Assembly: GCA_048013815.1 (NCBI GenBank)
Contig: CM106586.1
Location: 868,001-932,000, forward strand
Direction of reading: 5' to 3'
DNA from: Setoptus koraiensis
Taxonomy: Eukaryota > Arthropoda
DNA length: 64,000 nt
Below the pieces are notes generated by a model. That model was not told the origin of the DNA. It ran no database searches and saw only the letters and a list, made by a program, of their open reading frames with translations. The position numbers and the translations under genes were made by a program. Of the stretch, positions 34,663-45,776 are shown in pieces (within the stretch, counting starts at the first letter, position 1; each line of letters opens with the position of its first letter).

Positions 34663-35628
34663 ACAAGTGATACTGATTCTATCAGTATCTCGAGCGCTTA
34701 ATTTTTTGGATAGACGAGTATAGTTGGATTAAAGATGCGAGTGTGTGACAACATGTCGGAAATGAACATCCATGCCTGTCAGATCAGAGTAGCCGAAAAG
34801 ATGACAGAACAACAACAAACGACAACCTTGGTGGTCTGGAATTGCGGAAACTTCCGGTTCCGGTTTTACATAAAAATTGAGATACGGACTTGAAACACTC
34901 TATACATCTAGATGAAAGCGCGCAGAGTACGATACAGCAAATTTCAAGTCTGAACAACTTCCGGTTCACAAGATATTTGGTGATAACCACTGCAGGGGCG
35001 GTGACGGGAAAAAATATCGACCTAATACGTGCGCTAGCAGGCCTGTACTGATCAACACAAAAGCCTGCGCCACTTCCGGCTCGCCAGATTCTCACAGTTG
35101 GATGTGCAGCTCCACGATGAACAGTCCGTTCTTCTACTTACGGTCGTGTATGGATTGCAGTCATGTGAGCGGAGGGTAAAGGGCGCAGCCCGATACCCGA
35201 ATCGCTCATCAACCCTACCCGAAGGGTTCCCGTCGTACGCAGTGGTCGCGGGAGCGACGACGGAGATGTGACGGCCTCAAGAATACGAGGCCACAGGCCG
35301 AGTTCTCAGACCCATCGCATACTCGTTCCTGAGCGGAGCGGAGCTCCAATTTCTCCACTTCCGGTCTTCTCACGTCAAATATATCTGTACATCTGGAAAA
35401 CCGGAAGTCGCGCAGAGCTGAAAATTATGCCATCATTTCCAGCGTGGTCAGTAAAGTCTCTCTGGTGAGTTTCAGACCTCTAGTTCGAACTTCATGTGAA
35501 ACCGGAACCAGAAGTTTCCGCACTTCCGGACCCACTTCTCCTGTCTATTTGGGTCAGGATGTACTCGTACCGGAAGTTTCATGAAAATCGGAGGGGGGCA
35601 CTCATCGCTACAACAACCCAAAGTCGGA
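34663..35628 (+). mobile_element. HINE end followed by a superfamily-1 MITE
   Basis: The HINE hairpin end is at 34663-34705, with its subterminal sequence to about 34805. A MITE follows: CCGGAAG hairpins, the core at 35154-35305 (GGCC-ACA-GGCC loop, a departure from GNA), ending GGGGGCACTCATCGCTACAACAACCC at about 35628. The MITE left terminus is not recognisable. Confidence 0.6.
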
Positions 35629-35812
35629 GTATTCACAAGCACACAACGCGTGAATCAACAAAGCACAATTGGTGAATATTCTGTGAAATGCATGAATTTA
35701 GTATCCACCATCATACCGTGCGTGGATATTCATGCGTGATTCATAGGATCCAACAACACTACATCATAAGCACTTAATTAAAATTAAGCGCTGATAATTA
35801 AAATTAAGCGCT
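35629..35812 (-). mobile_element. HINE fragment with doubled blunt terminus
   Basis: It contains the GTGCGTGGATATTCATGCGTG segment. Two consecutive AATTAAAATTAAGCGCT termini end at about 35792 and 35812, and a third AAGCGCT follows at 35819-35825. Serial termini may reflect repeated insertion at the same place or slippage. Confidence 0.5.
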
Positions 35813-36074
35813 AGAAATGAAGCGCTAGAAAGAGAAAACAAAGGACACAAAATTTTATATTTGATTAACTAATTTATTGGAATTTAACAAAATCAGATCG
35901 TTCTCCTCCAAATCCATCTGATGGGGTGGATTTGGTGTGAAAAGCCGGTCCGGGTTCACTTCCACCGGCAAGAGTTGTGTTTGTTGATTCTGCTGTTGTT
36001 GCTTCTGTTGTGGCAGATGCTCGGGTTGCTGCTTGGGCTCCGACATCCCCAAATAGTGCTCGGGAGGCTTTCCT

Positions 36075-36473
36075 CTAACTCCTTCCGCTGCTGTCGGGCC
36101 TGGCGGCTTCGGCTGCAGCAGCCGTGGCGGCGGCAGCCTCCCGCGCGGCTTTTTCTTTGGCCACGCGGGTGCTGCGGAGACCCTCAAGAAGATAGGTCAG
36201 GATCCTTATCCTCTCCTCGAGGGCCTTCTCATCCATCAGGATCCGTAGTTGGGGCCGGCTGGTGCGAGCGCCGGCACTGTTGCCGCCACGGTGGTTGTTG
36301 ATGTTGCGGGGTGGGTGAGTAGTGGTCCCACGGCCCCAGTGGCCACTACGACCCTCATAGCCACCACGACCCCCATGGCCACCACAGCCTCCACGCCCTC
36401 GCCGGCCTCCTGCTGGCGGGGTTAAGCCAGGGGTGGGGGCTGTTATATTGAAATTATAATAATTGTAGGCCAT
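36075..36473 (-). CDS. RGG/Gly-rich and Ala-rich protein fragment
   Basis: It starts at the ATG at 36473. Residues 20-50 are an RGG-type stretch (GGRRGRGGCGGHGGRGGYEG), the kind that binds RNA. Then comes a predicted helix (MDEKALEERIRILTYLLEGL) and an Ala/Glu run. A second minus-strand frame (35855-36187) overlaps its end and is Gln/Pro-rich. I do not recognise a family. It sits alone between HINE ends. It could be a nucleic-acid-binding protein of an unidentified element or a trapped host exon. Confidence 0.35.
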   Translation of the reverse strand: MAYNYYNFNITAPTPGLTPPAGGRRGRGGCGGHGGRGGYEGRSGHWGRGTTTHPPRNINNHRGGNSAGARTSRPQLRILMDEKALEERIRILTYLLEGLRSTRVAKEKAAREAAAATAAAAEAARPDSSGRS

Positions 36474-36647
36474 CTTAATAGGGAAAAAGAAGAGAAAAAT
36501 GAAAAGATTAGTCTCTAATACTTAGATAAATTAAAGACATTTACTGAAATAGTTCCACTTATGCTTACTTTTAATATTATTATTACTGCTATTACTATTA
36601 CTACTACTATTACTATTTCTATTGTTTGTTGTTGTTCCTGCTCTCTG

Positions 36648-36866
36648 ACGACAAGAGATCTCATTTTCTAGAAATTTCAGAAATTTTGAGTGAAATAATA
36701 TAAAAGCAGCAGCAGCTTTCTCTATGAAATCATTCGACAATTGTTCTCTGATAATAATAGAATTAATAATAAGATTAAGTGATTTCATAGTGATAGGTGC
36801 TGCTGCTTTTATATGATTTCTCTCAAAATTTCTGAAATTTTTAGAAAATGAGATCTCTTGTCGTCC
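36648..36866. repeat. Large imperfect hairpin (about 85-bp arms)
   Basis: The left arm from 36648 (GACGACAAGAGATCTCATTT...) is the inverse of the right arm ending at about 36866 (...GAGATCTCTTGTCGTC), with a loop of about 55 bp. Both arms contain a run of CAG/CTG triplets. TTATTACTG-type triplet microsatellites lie just before it (36570-36630). Confidence 0.75.
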
Positions 36867-37235
36867 TACTAATACACATGCGCACAGACGAGAATCGGTG
36901 AGTTCTCTTATCGTCCTGCTACAACACATGCGCTCAGATGAAGATTGGTGAGTTCTCTTGTCGTCCTGCTACTACGCATGCGTACAGACGAGAATTGGTG
37001 AGTTCTCTTGTCGTCCTGCTACTACGCATGCGTAAAGACAAGAATAGGTGAGTTCTCTTGTCGTCCTGCTACTACACATGCGTACAGACGAGAATTGGTG
37101 AGTTCTCTTGTCGTCCTGCTACTACGCATGCGTAAAGACAAGAATAGGCGAGTTCTCTTGTCGTCCTGCTACTACACATGCGTACAGACGAGAATTGGTG
37201 AGTTCTCTTGTCGTCCTGCTACTACGCATGCGTAA
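36847..37235 (+). repeat. 50-bp tandem repeat, about 7 units
   Basis: Units start GGTGAGTTCTCTTGTCGTCC at 36897 and recur every 50 bp to 37197. Each contains CGCATGCG-like palindromes. The array begins inside the right arm of the preceding hairpin (TCTCTTGTCGTCCT is shared), so it may have grown from it. A HINE blunt end follows at 37321. Confidence 0.85.
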
Positions 37236-37392
37236 GTCAAACCTCCATAGGATTACATTGTCACGTGAATAGATTAGCAATGAACACCAAACCAATAGCA
37301 ACTTAATTGAAATTAAGCGCTAAAAAAACACAAAAAAAAGAAATTAAAGAAATTGAACCACTTTGACATTCCTTAATTTGGTGAATTTGGCA

Positions 37393-38161
37393 AAGGACCA
37401 CTTGCATTTAGGGTCTCCAGAATCAAACTGATCTGATATATATAAATTTAGTATTTTTGTGATCGGAATCCTCCTGATCACGATTACAACAATTGCATCA
37501 TCCTTCAGTTCGATGTTTAGCCACTAGGCGGCGTTGCTGTTTTTGACTTTCGGGGCCTCTGGGGCACCCTTTCTTATGTCATAGGGACACGTTCCTGGTT
37601 TCGTTGATTAGGTCTCTGAGAGACGCATCTATAAGGGTATAATTTTTCCCCAGACTCAAATCCAAGTCAAAAAAAAAACTGAAAATAAAACTTTGGCCTC
37701 ATTTTGTGGGGCCTCAAGAATGTCCGCTCAAAGATTTGACTGCTCATAAAAATAGCCCTAAAAGAGAGCTTTGAATTGATATATAATTCAACGGAATCAA
37801 AATGAACGTCGATGACCAAAAATGAAAAAAACCACTCACACATCCCCTCGAATTAGAGATAAAAGGCAGACCGGGTGCTCTATTTGGATTCGAGTCTAGG
37901 GAAAAATTATACCCTCTATAGATGCGTCTTTCAAAGATCTATCCAACGATATCAGAAACGTGTCTCTATGACAAGAGACTGGGGCTCCAGAGGCCCCCAA
38001 AGCGAAAAACAGCAATGCCGCTTAGTGGCTAAACGTCTAACTGAAGGATGATGCAATTGGTATATTCGTGATCAGGAGGCTCTTCCAATCACGAAAATAC
38101 TATATTCGTGTATGTCAGACCAGTTTGATTCTGGAGACCCTAAATGCAAGTCGTCCTTTGG
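37393..38161. mobile_element. Foldback element with long inverted arms
   Basis: The sequence 37393-37660 is the inverse of 37900-38161 at high similarity, with about 240 bp between. Outer ends read CAAAGGACCACTTGCATTTA and CCAAAGGACGACTTGCATTT. Single arms recur at 40248-40455 and 42284-42488, so it is a mobile family. No ORF was found. AATTTGG-rich short repeats flank it on the right (38165-38350). Confidence 0.75.
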
Positions 38162-38345
38162 TTTGCCAAATTTCCACGATTTGGTAACCAAATTATCAAT
38201 TTGGCAAATTTGACATACCAAATTTGCCAAATTCACCAAATTAGCCAATTTGGTGCGCCAATTTGGTGAATTTGGTGCGCCACCAATCAAATTGGCGCAT
38301 TTGACCAAATTGAAGTTTCCCCCCCTTTGAATTTGGCGCACCAAA

Positions 38346-38852
38346 TTACAAATTTGGTCCAACACTAGTTGCACTTGTCTTGGTGTTTCGATGTAGAGAT
38401 AAATTAAGCTTCTCTTTTCCTCGTGCTGAGATCTGGATCTCCAACATCTCTGACCTAGTCGGGTGATCTGGCCCCAAGACTCTATTGTTGATGTTGGTCA
38501 ACATGCCATCTTGTTTCGTCTGTTGTCTGCCTTGCTCACATGATGCGGCTATTGATGGCCCGTCAGGTACCTTTGGAGGTTCGGGTGCACCTCTGGGTGG
38601 GCTTACTGGCTCTTTCTTGACCTCAACTTTGACCTTCTTTAGGTTGACGTGGATTTGTTGGAACTGTTCTTGTTTTGGCTCTTGTTTAATAAATATCTGA
38701 GCTAATTTCAGCTCAAGAGCTAGCAGTCTATTTTCACTGTTTGTCTTCTCTTGCTCTAATTGTTTAATCCTGAGCTCCAGAGCTTGTGTATCAGCTGATT
38801 GAGCTTGATTGCTGGCTAGCTTCTCGACACGAGCTTCAAGAGAATCCAATCT
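38346..38852 (-). pseudogene. Coiled-coil protein fragment with SUMO-type motifs
   Basis: The minus frame reads through a heptad-like coiled coil (LDSLEARVEKLASNQ, then ELRIKQLEQEK and RLLALELKLAQ). This is followed by three psi-K-x-E sites (IKQE, VKVE, VKKE) and a Pro-rich segment. The frame is fused at its amino end to MITE sequence (38853 onward), so its start is lost. I do not recognise a family. It may be the amino part of a transposon or retroelement ORF1, or a host gene piece. Confidence 0.4.
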
Positions 38853-39889
38853 TCGGGTGTAGTGCATGATAGCGCCACACTCCGATTTCGATGAAACTTC
38901 ACACATGGGGCCCGAAGAGCCCCATGACAGCAGTTTGATTGGTCCGGAGGTGCGTATACTTCCGGTTCCGGTTCTACATGAAATTTGAGATACATGCTTG
39001 AAACTCGGTATAGAGCTAGATCAGAGTATGAAGAGCACACAGACATCAGTTCTAGAATTACTCAACTTCCGGTTCTCTCTAGGTCCCCACTCAGATCTCG
39101 ATGAAACTCCCGGTGTCAGTCCCCCTCATCCCCGATAGAGCGGAAAAAGTAGTCCGGAAGTGCGGAAACTTCCGGTTCCTGTTTTACATGAAGTTGAAGC
39201 TAGAGCTCTGAAATTCACTGAACTGACGTTTCAGGCTACGCTGAACACGATGATGAAATTTTCAGCTCTGTGCGACCTCCGGCTTTCTAGATATAGTGGT
39301 ATTGATAGGGTTTGAAGACCGGAAGTGACCAAATCATTGCCTCGCTGCGCTCAGGTATGAACATGCGGTGGGTCTGAGAACTCGGCCTGCGGCCTCGATA
39401 CGCGAAGCGCTCATCAACCCTGCCCGAAGGGTTCCCGTCGCACGTTGTCGTCGCGGAACCGACGAAGGAGATGTGACAGCCTCCAGAATACGCGGCCGAA
39501 GGCCGAGTCTTCAGATCCTCCTCAGCCGTGTTTCTGAATACGGCGAAGTGCGCTTTTCACTGGGGGCCCAATAGCTAGCCGGCAGAGGCTCCATCTCTTA
39601 TGGTAACGGCGAAGGTTCGTGCCCAATGCGTTTGCATTGACTTTTTTAGCTGGATTTCGGCGTCGCTTTTATCAACTTTCAAAGTGCGAATATCGGATCA
39701 CCAGAGGTCGCTCTACCCTAAAATACCCATAATACTTCGAAAAATGCCCCAGAGACCTCTAGCGGACGTCGGGTATCGAGAAACGCCTCCCATGCGGCCA
39801 CTCGGTTATCTCGGGAATTAGGAATTTCCGCACTTCTGGAATACCCATATCGGTATCAGGATATAATACCTCACCCGAAAATACCTAAA
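38853..39889. mobile_element. Rearranged mosaic of superfamily-1 MITEs
   Basis: A left end GGGTGTAGTGCATGATAGCG is at about 38853. A second internal end-like motif, CTAGGTCCCCACTCAG, is at about 39068. The core at 39370-39510 switches orientation part-way (GGCCTGCGGCCTCGATACGCG), which suggests recombination between two inverted copies. No matching right end was seen. Confidence 0.5.
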
Positions 39890-41276
39890 ACAAGTGATAC
39901 TGGTTATCTCAGTATCTCGAGCGCTTAATTTTTAGGATGGACAAGTATGATAAGAATATGGAAGCGAGTATGTGATGACATGTCGGTGCAACTCTCGAAT
40001 CCTTTCTTCTTGTAATAATCCAATCTGAGGGGTGGGGATATACGATGCGAACACGTTTTATTTCCGATTAGAGAAAAGTCGCTAATTTGGGCTTGTCAGT
40101 GTCTTCCTTTAAATCCTTGTTTTCGTTCCGAATCAAGGTACAATACCCTACCCATTAATACCCAAAACACCCAACTTGGGCTGGGCCGTCATTCAACGAG
40201 ACACCGATCCGCCTTGTATCTCCAATTCGAGGAGATGTGTGTGTGGTTTTTTTCATTTTTGGTCATCGACGTTCGATTTGATTTCGTTGTCTTATATATC
40301 AAAATTTTGAAAACAGCAACGCCGCTAAATGGCTAAACGTCGAACTAAAGGATGATGCAATCGGTATATTCGTGATCAGGAGACTCTCCCGATCACAAAA
40401 ATAATAAATTTATATGTCAGGCCAGTTTGATTCTGGAGACCCTTAGTGCAACCTCGCAACCTTATGTGCAAGTATGATCAGAAATCAATTGGTCGTTTTC
40501 GAGACAGAAAGAAATTTTGGCTGACGGATGTCATGTGAATATCGTGATATTTGAACATGTTCCCACCAGGATAAATTCTTGAAACTTTCTAGAGACAGCA
40601 AGCACTGTGCCATACACGATCTGTGCAAGTCTTATCAATTTTCTGTTTCTAGTATTGGCGCTATAGGCCATATTGTGGCACATGTGTCTCTACAGTATGT
40701 GCGATTTTCGAAACTGTTCTCACCAGGATAAATTCTTGAAACTTTCTAGAGACAGCAAGCACTGTGCCATACACGATCTGTGCAAGTCTTATAAATTTTC
40801 TGTTTCTAGTATTGGCGCTATAGGCCATTTTGTGGCACATGTTCTTCCACAGTATGTGCAATTTTCGAAACTGTTCTCACCAGGATAAATTCTTGAAAAA
40901 CTTTCTAGAGACAGCTAGCACTTATCACTTCTTAATAAACTGTCCAAACCTCTAAGATTGTTCACTGGAAAAATTAAGCGCTCTTATACTGGTATAATCA
41001 GTATAACTTGTTAGCTGGATTTCGGCGTCGCTTTTATCAACTTTCAAAGTGCGAATATCGGATCACCAGAGGTCGCTCTACCCAAAATACCATAATACTT
41101 CGAAAAATGCCCAGAGACCTCTAGCGGACGTCGGTATCGAGAAACGCCTCCCATGCGGCCACTCGGTATCTCGGGAATTAGGAATTTCCGCACTTCTGGA
41201 ATACCCATATCGGTATCAGGATATAATACCTCACCCGAAAATACCTAAAACAAGTGATACTGGTTATCTCAGTATC
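39648..41276. repeat. Direct duplication of about 250 bp flanking HINE ends
   Basis: Bases 39648-39919 and 41013-41276 are identical except for five single-base losses in the second copy, all in short runs or repeats. Between them lie a HINE hairpin end at 39890, a half foldback arm (40248-40455), three 147-167 bp repeats (40566-40920) and an inverted HINE hairpin end closing at 41011. Confidence 0.7.
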
Positions 41277-41284
41277 CCGTTTGT

Positions 41285-42281
41285 GGGTGTTCCATCGAAC
41301 AGCGACCAAGCCCGATTTCCTTCAAACTCAACACGGGAGCCCAAAAGGGGCCCCAAAGAACAAATAAAGTGGTCCGGAAGTGCGGAAATTTCTACTTCCG
41401 GAGATATAGAAAAATGCATTTTTCGGGCCTCAGAGGGGCCTCAAACCTCAAATTCTCGTATGATTGTCTAGATCCAGATGCTATATATGTGATAGCGTAA
41501 AGATAAATCTTTTACATCAACTCGTTCGCGAGATATTCTACAATAAGCGCGAGTCACACTTCCGGTTCTAAAACTAATTCGGCTGTACTACCAACTAGTT
41601 ACGGTCTCTGAAGCAAGTCCACACCCTATATGAAAGAAAGCCGGCCCGATCACGGGCCCTGCCCATTCGACTCCCAGTCCTCTGGAAGCATCTTTTTTAA
41701 TTTGTTGGCCGTCAGTCGTCCCGCCAGAGGCCGCAGGCCGTAGACGTGGACGACTGGAGGCCGAACCCCTCCTCCTGCCAGGGCCCAAGATGAATGGCAG
41801 ACGGAAGGGCTATTGTACAGCCTTGAACTCTTGCCCTGAACCTTTATTAGTAGGAGTCCTGGCCGAGGCTATGACGTCAGGCTTCGCCTGGGGTGTTACT
41901 CTTTCCCGGTGGTGGAATCCCAAAAGTTTGGGGTATATCCCTTTAGTGATTGTGCACGGTTTCAATTCGTGCCGTGCGCATTGGTCACGCCTCTTGAGTT
42001 TGACCGCTCTTATTTCCTACCTGGAGCTTCTAGGTACAATCTACCATCGGTATGAAGACGTTAGTACCCTACCCGATGTCCGTGCGGGAAGGTACGGCCG
42101 ATTATACCGTCAATATGCACTCAAATACCCTAATATACCCAGTATGCGGTACCTCGGGTATCTCGGTAACGAAGAATTTCCGCACTTCCGGAATACCTGT
42201 TCGGGTATCAGGGTACAATACCCTACCAAAAAATACCCAAAATACCTAAATTAGGCGTGGTCGCTGTTCGATGGAACAACC
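41285..42281. mobile_element. Superfamily-1 MITE, TTCCATCGAACAGCGACC end variant
   Basis: The left end is GGGTGTTCCATCGAACAGCG. The right end, reverse complemented, is GGTTGTTCCATCGAACAGCG. It contains the GC-rich module (41640-41800) and the TACCC-rich module (42070-42250). No clear 8-bp duplication is present. Confidence 0.75.
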
Positions 42282-42490
42282 TGGTTTTTTTCATTTTTGG
42301 TCATCGACGTTCGATTTGATTTCGTTGTCTTATATATCATTTTGAAAACAGCAACGCCGCCTAATGGCTAAACGTCGAACTAAAGGATGATGCAATCGGT
42401 ATATTCGTGATCAGGAGACTCTCCCGATCACAAAAATAATAAATTTATATGTCAGGCCAGTTTGATTCTGGAGACCCTTAGTGCAACAGG
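42282..42490. mobile_element. Single arm of the foldback family
   Basis: It is nearly identical to 40248-40455, including CAGCAACGCCGC, CGTCGAACTAAAGG and TCTGGAGACCCTTAGTGCA. A solo arm without its partner. Confidence 0.65.
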
Positions 42491-42538
42491 TCCTTTTCAA
42501 GATTCTCTCATTTTTTTTATTTCATTTACTCGAAGGAC

Positions 42539-42826
42539 TTGAGGAAGATTACGGAAGAAAATGGAGATTTCGGGCATCTCAAAACCAAAGATCTTGGGCC
42601 AAAACGGCTCTTAAGAATGATCGCATGCGCAATCAAAGCAGGGGGCGCCTCTTGTAGGTTTGGCGCAATGTTTGCTTTAAATGGTCTTGCCGGCGCAAAA
42701 CACAAATACAGTCAAAACAAATACGAACCAAATTCCAATTACGATCAAATGCTCGCCGAAGTTTTCTTTAAAATAACCATGCAACGCCAAAACGAAGAAA
42801 TCAATATGTGTGTGCATCTTTTGTAA
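42539..42826 (+). other. Unassigned open frame before the BED finger
   Basis: A 95-codon frame (KTKDLGPKRLLRMIACAIKAG) is compositionally protein-like but unrecognised. Its end overlaps the BED-type frame in another phase. It may belong to the same transposon gene. The flank 43000-43130 repeats a CCTATGGAGATTTGAGTC unit. Confidence 0.3.
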
Positions 42827-42965
42827 AGGAGAATTAACGAGAAGTGATGCGCAGCGATTGAGTTCGCATTTAAAAAGATGTCTGCAAGTCCCAAAGGAAT
42901 TGAAAGATAGAGTTTACTCTGAATTTGATTATACACCGGTATTAGCGTCAGATAAGAACCATGCA
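42810..42965 (+). pseudogene. BED-type zinc finger fragment (hAT-like transposase amino end)
   Basis: The frame reads CIFCKGELTRSDAQRLSSHL then KRC, with C-x2-C...H-x4-C spacing. This is the usual BED finger at the amino end of hAT transposases and of host proteins derived from them. It runs about 50 residues and then into repeat sequence before the assembly gap. No catalytic part is visible. Confidence 0.5.
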
Positions 42966-43132
42966 GAATTGAACAACAAGTTAACAAAGGTAATTATCAA
43001 AAAATTCTACATGTTAACCCTATGGAGATTTGAGTCTCTCAATTCCTGTGTTAAAGTATCTAAACATTACATATGTTAACCTTATGGAGATTTGAGTCAC
43101 TCAATTCCTGTGTTAAAGTCGAAAATTCATCA

Positions 43133-43632
43133 NNNNNNNNNNNNNNNNNNNNNNNNNNNNNNNNNNNNNNNNNNNNNNNNNNNNNNNNNNNNNNNNNNNN
43201 NNNNNNNNNNNNNNNNNNNNNNNNNNNNNNNNNNNNNNNNNNNNNNNNNNNNNNNNNNNNNNNNNNNNNNNNNNNNNNNNNNNNNNNNNNNNNNNNNNNN
43301 NNNNNNNNNNNNNNNNNNNNNNNNNNNNNNNNNNNNNNNNNNNNNNNNNNNNNNNNNNNNNNNNNNNNNNNNNNNNNNNNNNNNNNNNNNNNNNNNNNNN
43401 NNNNNNNNNNNNNNNNNNNNNNNNNNNNNNNNNNNNNNNNNNNNNNNNNNNNNNNNNNNNNNNNNNNNNNNNNNNNNNNNNNNNNNNNNNNNNNNNNNNN
43501 NNNNNNNNNNNNNNNNNNNNNNNNNNNNNNNNNNNNNNNNNNNNNNNNNNNNNNNNNNNNNNNNNNNNNNNNNNNNNNNNNNNNNNNNNNNNNNNNNNNN
43601 NNNNNNNNNNNNNNNNNNNNNNNNNNNNNNNN
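43133..43632. other. Assembly gap (500 Ns)
   Basis: Exactly 500 N characters, probably a scaffolding placeholder of unknown true size. It lies at the left edge of a satellite array, a usual place for assembly to break. Confidence 0.98.
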
Positions 43633-45776
43633 GCACGAATGTAGAAAAAACTAGCAATTTTTTACGGTGAGAACATGTTCAAAAATCACGGTATTCATAT
43701 CGATTGGGGCGTTCGAAAAATTTCTCTACAGAGTGAACGGGCAAGTACGTTTTGATGAGACTCGCTCTGATTGTTGATCACAGTGTGTAGCAAGCATGTA
43801 GAGAAAACTAAAAAATTCTAGGGGTGAGAACATGTTCAAAAATCACGGCATTCATATCGATTGGGGCGTTCGAAAAATTTCTCTACAGAGTGAACGGGCA
43901 AGTGCACGCTGATAAGACTTGCTATGGTTGTTGATGATAGTAAGCAGCACGAATGTAGAAAAAACCAGCAATTTTTTACGGTGAGAACATGTTCAAAAAT
44001 CACGGTATTCATATCGATTGGGGCGTTCGAAAAATTTCTCTACAGAGTGAACGGGCAAGTGCACGCTGATATGACTTGGGGTGTAGTCCCGAAGAGCGCC
44101 ACACTTCTACTGAGATGAAACTTCACACATGGGCCCCGTAGGGCCCTCTTATTACAAATTGAGTGGTCCGGAAGTGCGGAAACTTCCGGTTCCGGTTTTA
44201 ATAAAACTTTGAGATATAGACTCTAAACTCGGTATACTGGTGGATTCAAGCATGCTGAGCACAACGCCATCAATTTCAGCCATGTTGGACGCGCGGTCCT
44301 CGAGATTTTTGGGAAAAACCAAGAGAAAGTTGTTAAAAGATGGGGTTGCCCTGATATGGGCCGTTTTTGTTGGTTTTCACCTCTTGCTCCTATTCTATGC
44401 GCATGATCTTAGCGAGTTCAGCGAACGGGTCTTTGTTCGATGGAATGCCATCATCAGACGACCCGCCATAAGCTATACTTGCGCAATCGGTCGGAATTAC
44501 GCTGATTGATGAACTGTTAAATCTGAAGCCTGCGCATTCGATGGGATGCTGTGAAATCTTGGGCTTCACATTTCGCAGTCTGATCATCTCTTTTGACAGG
44601 GTATGGATTGCAGTCACGTGAGCGGAGGGTAGAGGGCGCAGCCCGATACCCGAAGCGCTCGTCAACCCTACCCGAAGGGTTCCCGTCGCACGCAGTCGTC
44701 GCGGGAGCGACGACGGAGATGTGACGGCCTCCAGATTACGAGGCCGCAGGCCGAGTTCTTGGACCCATCACAATCAGAGCGAAGCTAAGTCCTATATCTA
44801 CTATTCCTTGCTGTATTGGACGCGACTTCATCGAGAAACCAGAAATTACCCCGAAGAAATACCCGCAAATCCCCAAGCGGCTGTCGGGTAACGAGAAACG
44901 CCCATAGAGCGGTACCTCGGTTATCTCGGGAACCAGGAATTTCCGCACTTCCGGAATACCTATCGCGGTATCAGGGTACAATAGCCTACCCTAAAATACC
45001 CAAGATACCCCGAAAAAAGTGTGGCGCTCTTCGGGACTTTAACCATGACTTGCTATGGTTGTTGATGATAGTAAGCAGCACGAATGTAGAAAAAACTAGC
45101 AATTTTTTACGGTGAGAACATGTTCAAAAATCACGGTATTCATATCGATTGGGGCGTTCGAAAAATTTCTCTACAGAGTGAACGGGCAAGTGCACGCTGA
45201 TAAGACTTGCTATGGTTGTTGATGATAGTAAGCAGCACGAATGTAGAAAAAACTAGCAATTTTTTACGGTGAGAACATGTTCAAAAATCACGGTATTCAT
45301 ATCGACTGTGGCGTTCGAAAAATTTCTCTACAGAGTGAACGGGCAAGTGCACGCTGATAAGACTTGCTATGGTTGTTGATTATAGTAAGCAGCACGAATG
45401 TAGAAAAAACTAGCAATTTTTTACGGTGAGAACATGTTCAAAAATCGCAGTATTCATATCGACTGGGGCGTTCGAAAAATTTCTCTACAGAGTGAACGGG
45501 CAAGTACGTTTTGATGAGACTTGCTATGGTTGTTGATGATAGTAAGCAGCACGAATGTAGAAAAAACTAGCAATTTTTTACGGTGAGAACATGTTCAAAA
45601 ATCACGGTATTCATATCGATTGGGGCGTTCGAAAAATTTCTCTACAGAGTGAACGGGCAAGTACGTTTTGATGAGACTCGCTCTGATTGTTGATCACAGT
45701 GTGTAGCAAGCATGTAGAGAAAACTAAAAAATTCTAGGGGTGAGAACATGTTCAAAAATCACGGTATTCATATCTA
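43633..45776 (+). repeat. 157-bp satellite array, interrupted by a MITE
   Basis: Units with GTGAGAACATGTTCAAAAAT and TTCGAAAAATTTCTCTACAG recur at an exact 157-bp spacing (GTTGATGATAG at 45061, 45218, 45375 and 45532). Two unit types exist: A (GTAAGCAGCACGAATGTAG) and B (GTGTGTAGCAAGCATGTAG). The order is A-B-A, the MITE, then A-A-A-A-B. The unit resembles the roughly 156-bp repeat inside HINEs (7100, 30732, 51430). Confidence 0.9.
44079..45044 (+). mobile_element. Superfamily-1 MITE, AGTCCCGAAGAG end variant, copy 2
   Basis: This 966-bp element is inserted in a satellite unit with a perfect 8-bp duplication, ATGACTTG (44071-44078 and 45045-45052). The left end is GGGTGTAGTCCCGAAGAG. The right end, reverse complemented, is GGTTAAAGTCCCGAAGAG. 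It is nearly identical to 154-1113, so transposition is recent. The core is at 44605-44755. Confidence 0.9.

Noticed and set aside
43073-43670. ORFs across the N run
   Set aside because: Made almost entirely of unknown bases.
43633-45776. CRISPR array
   Set aside because: Units are contiguous 157-bp repeats with no spacers, in a eukaryotic context.
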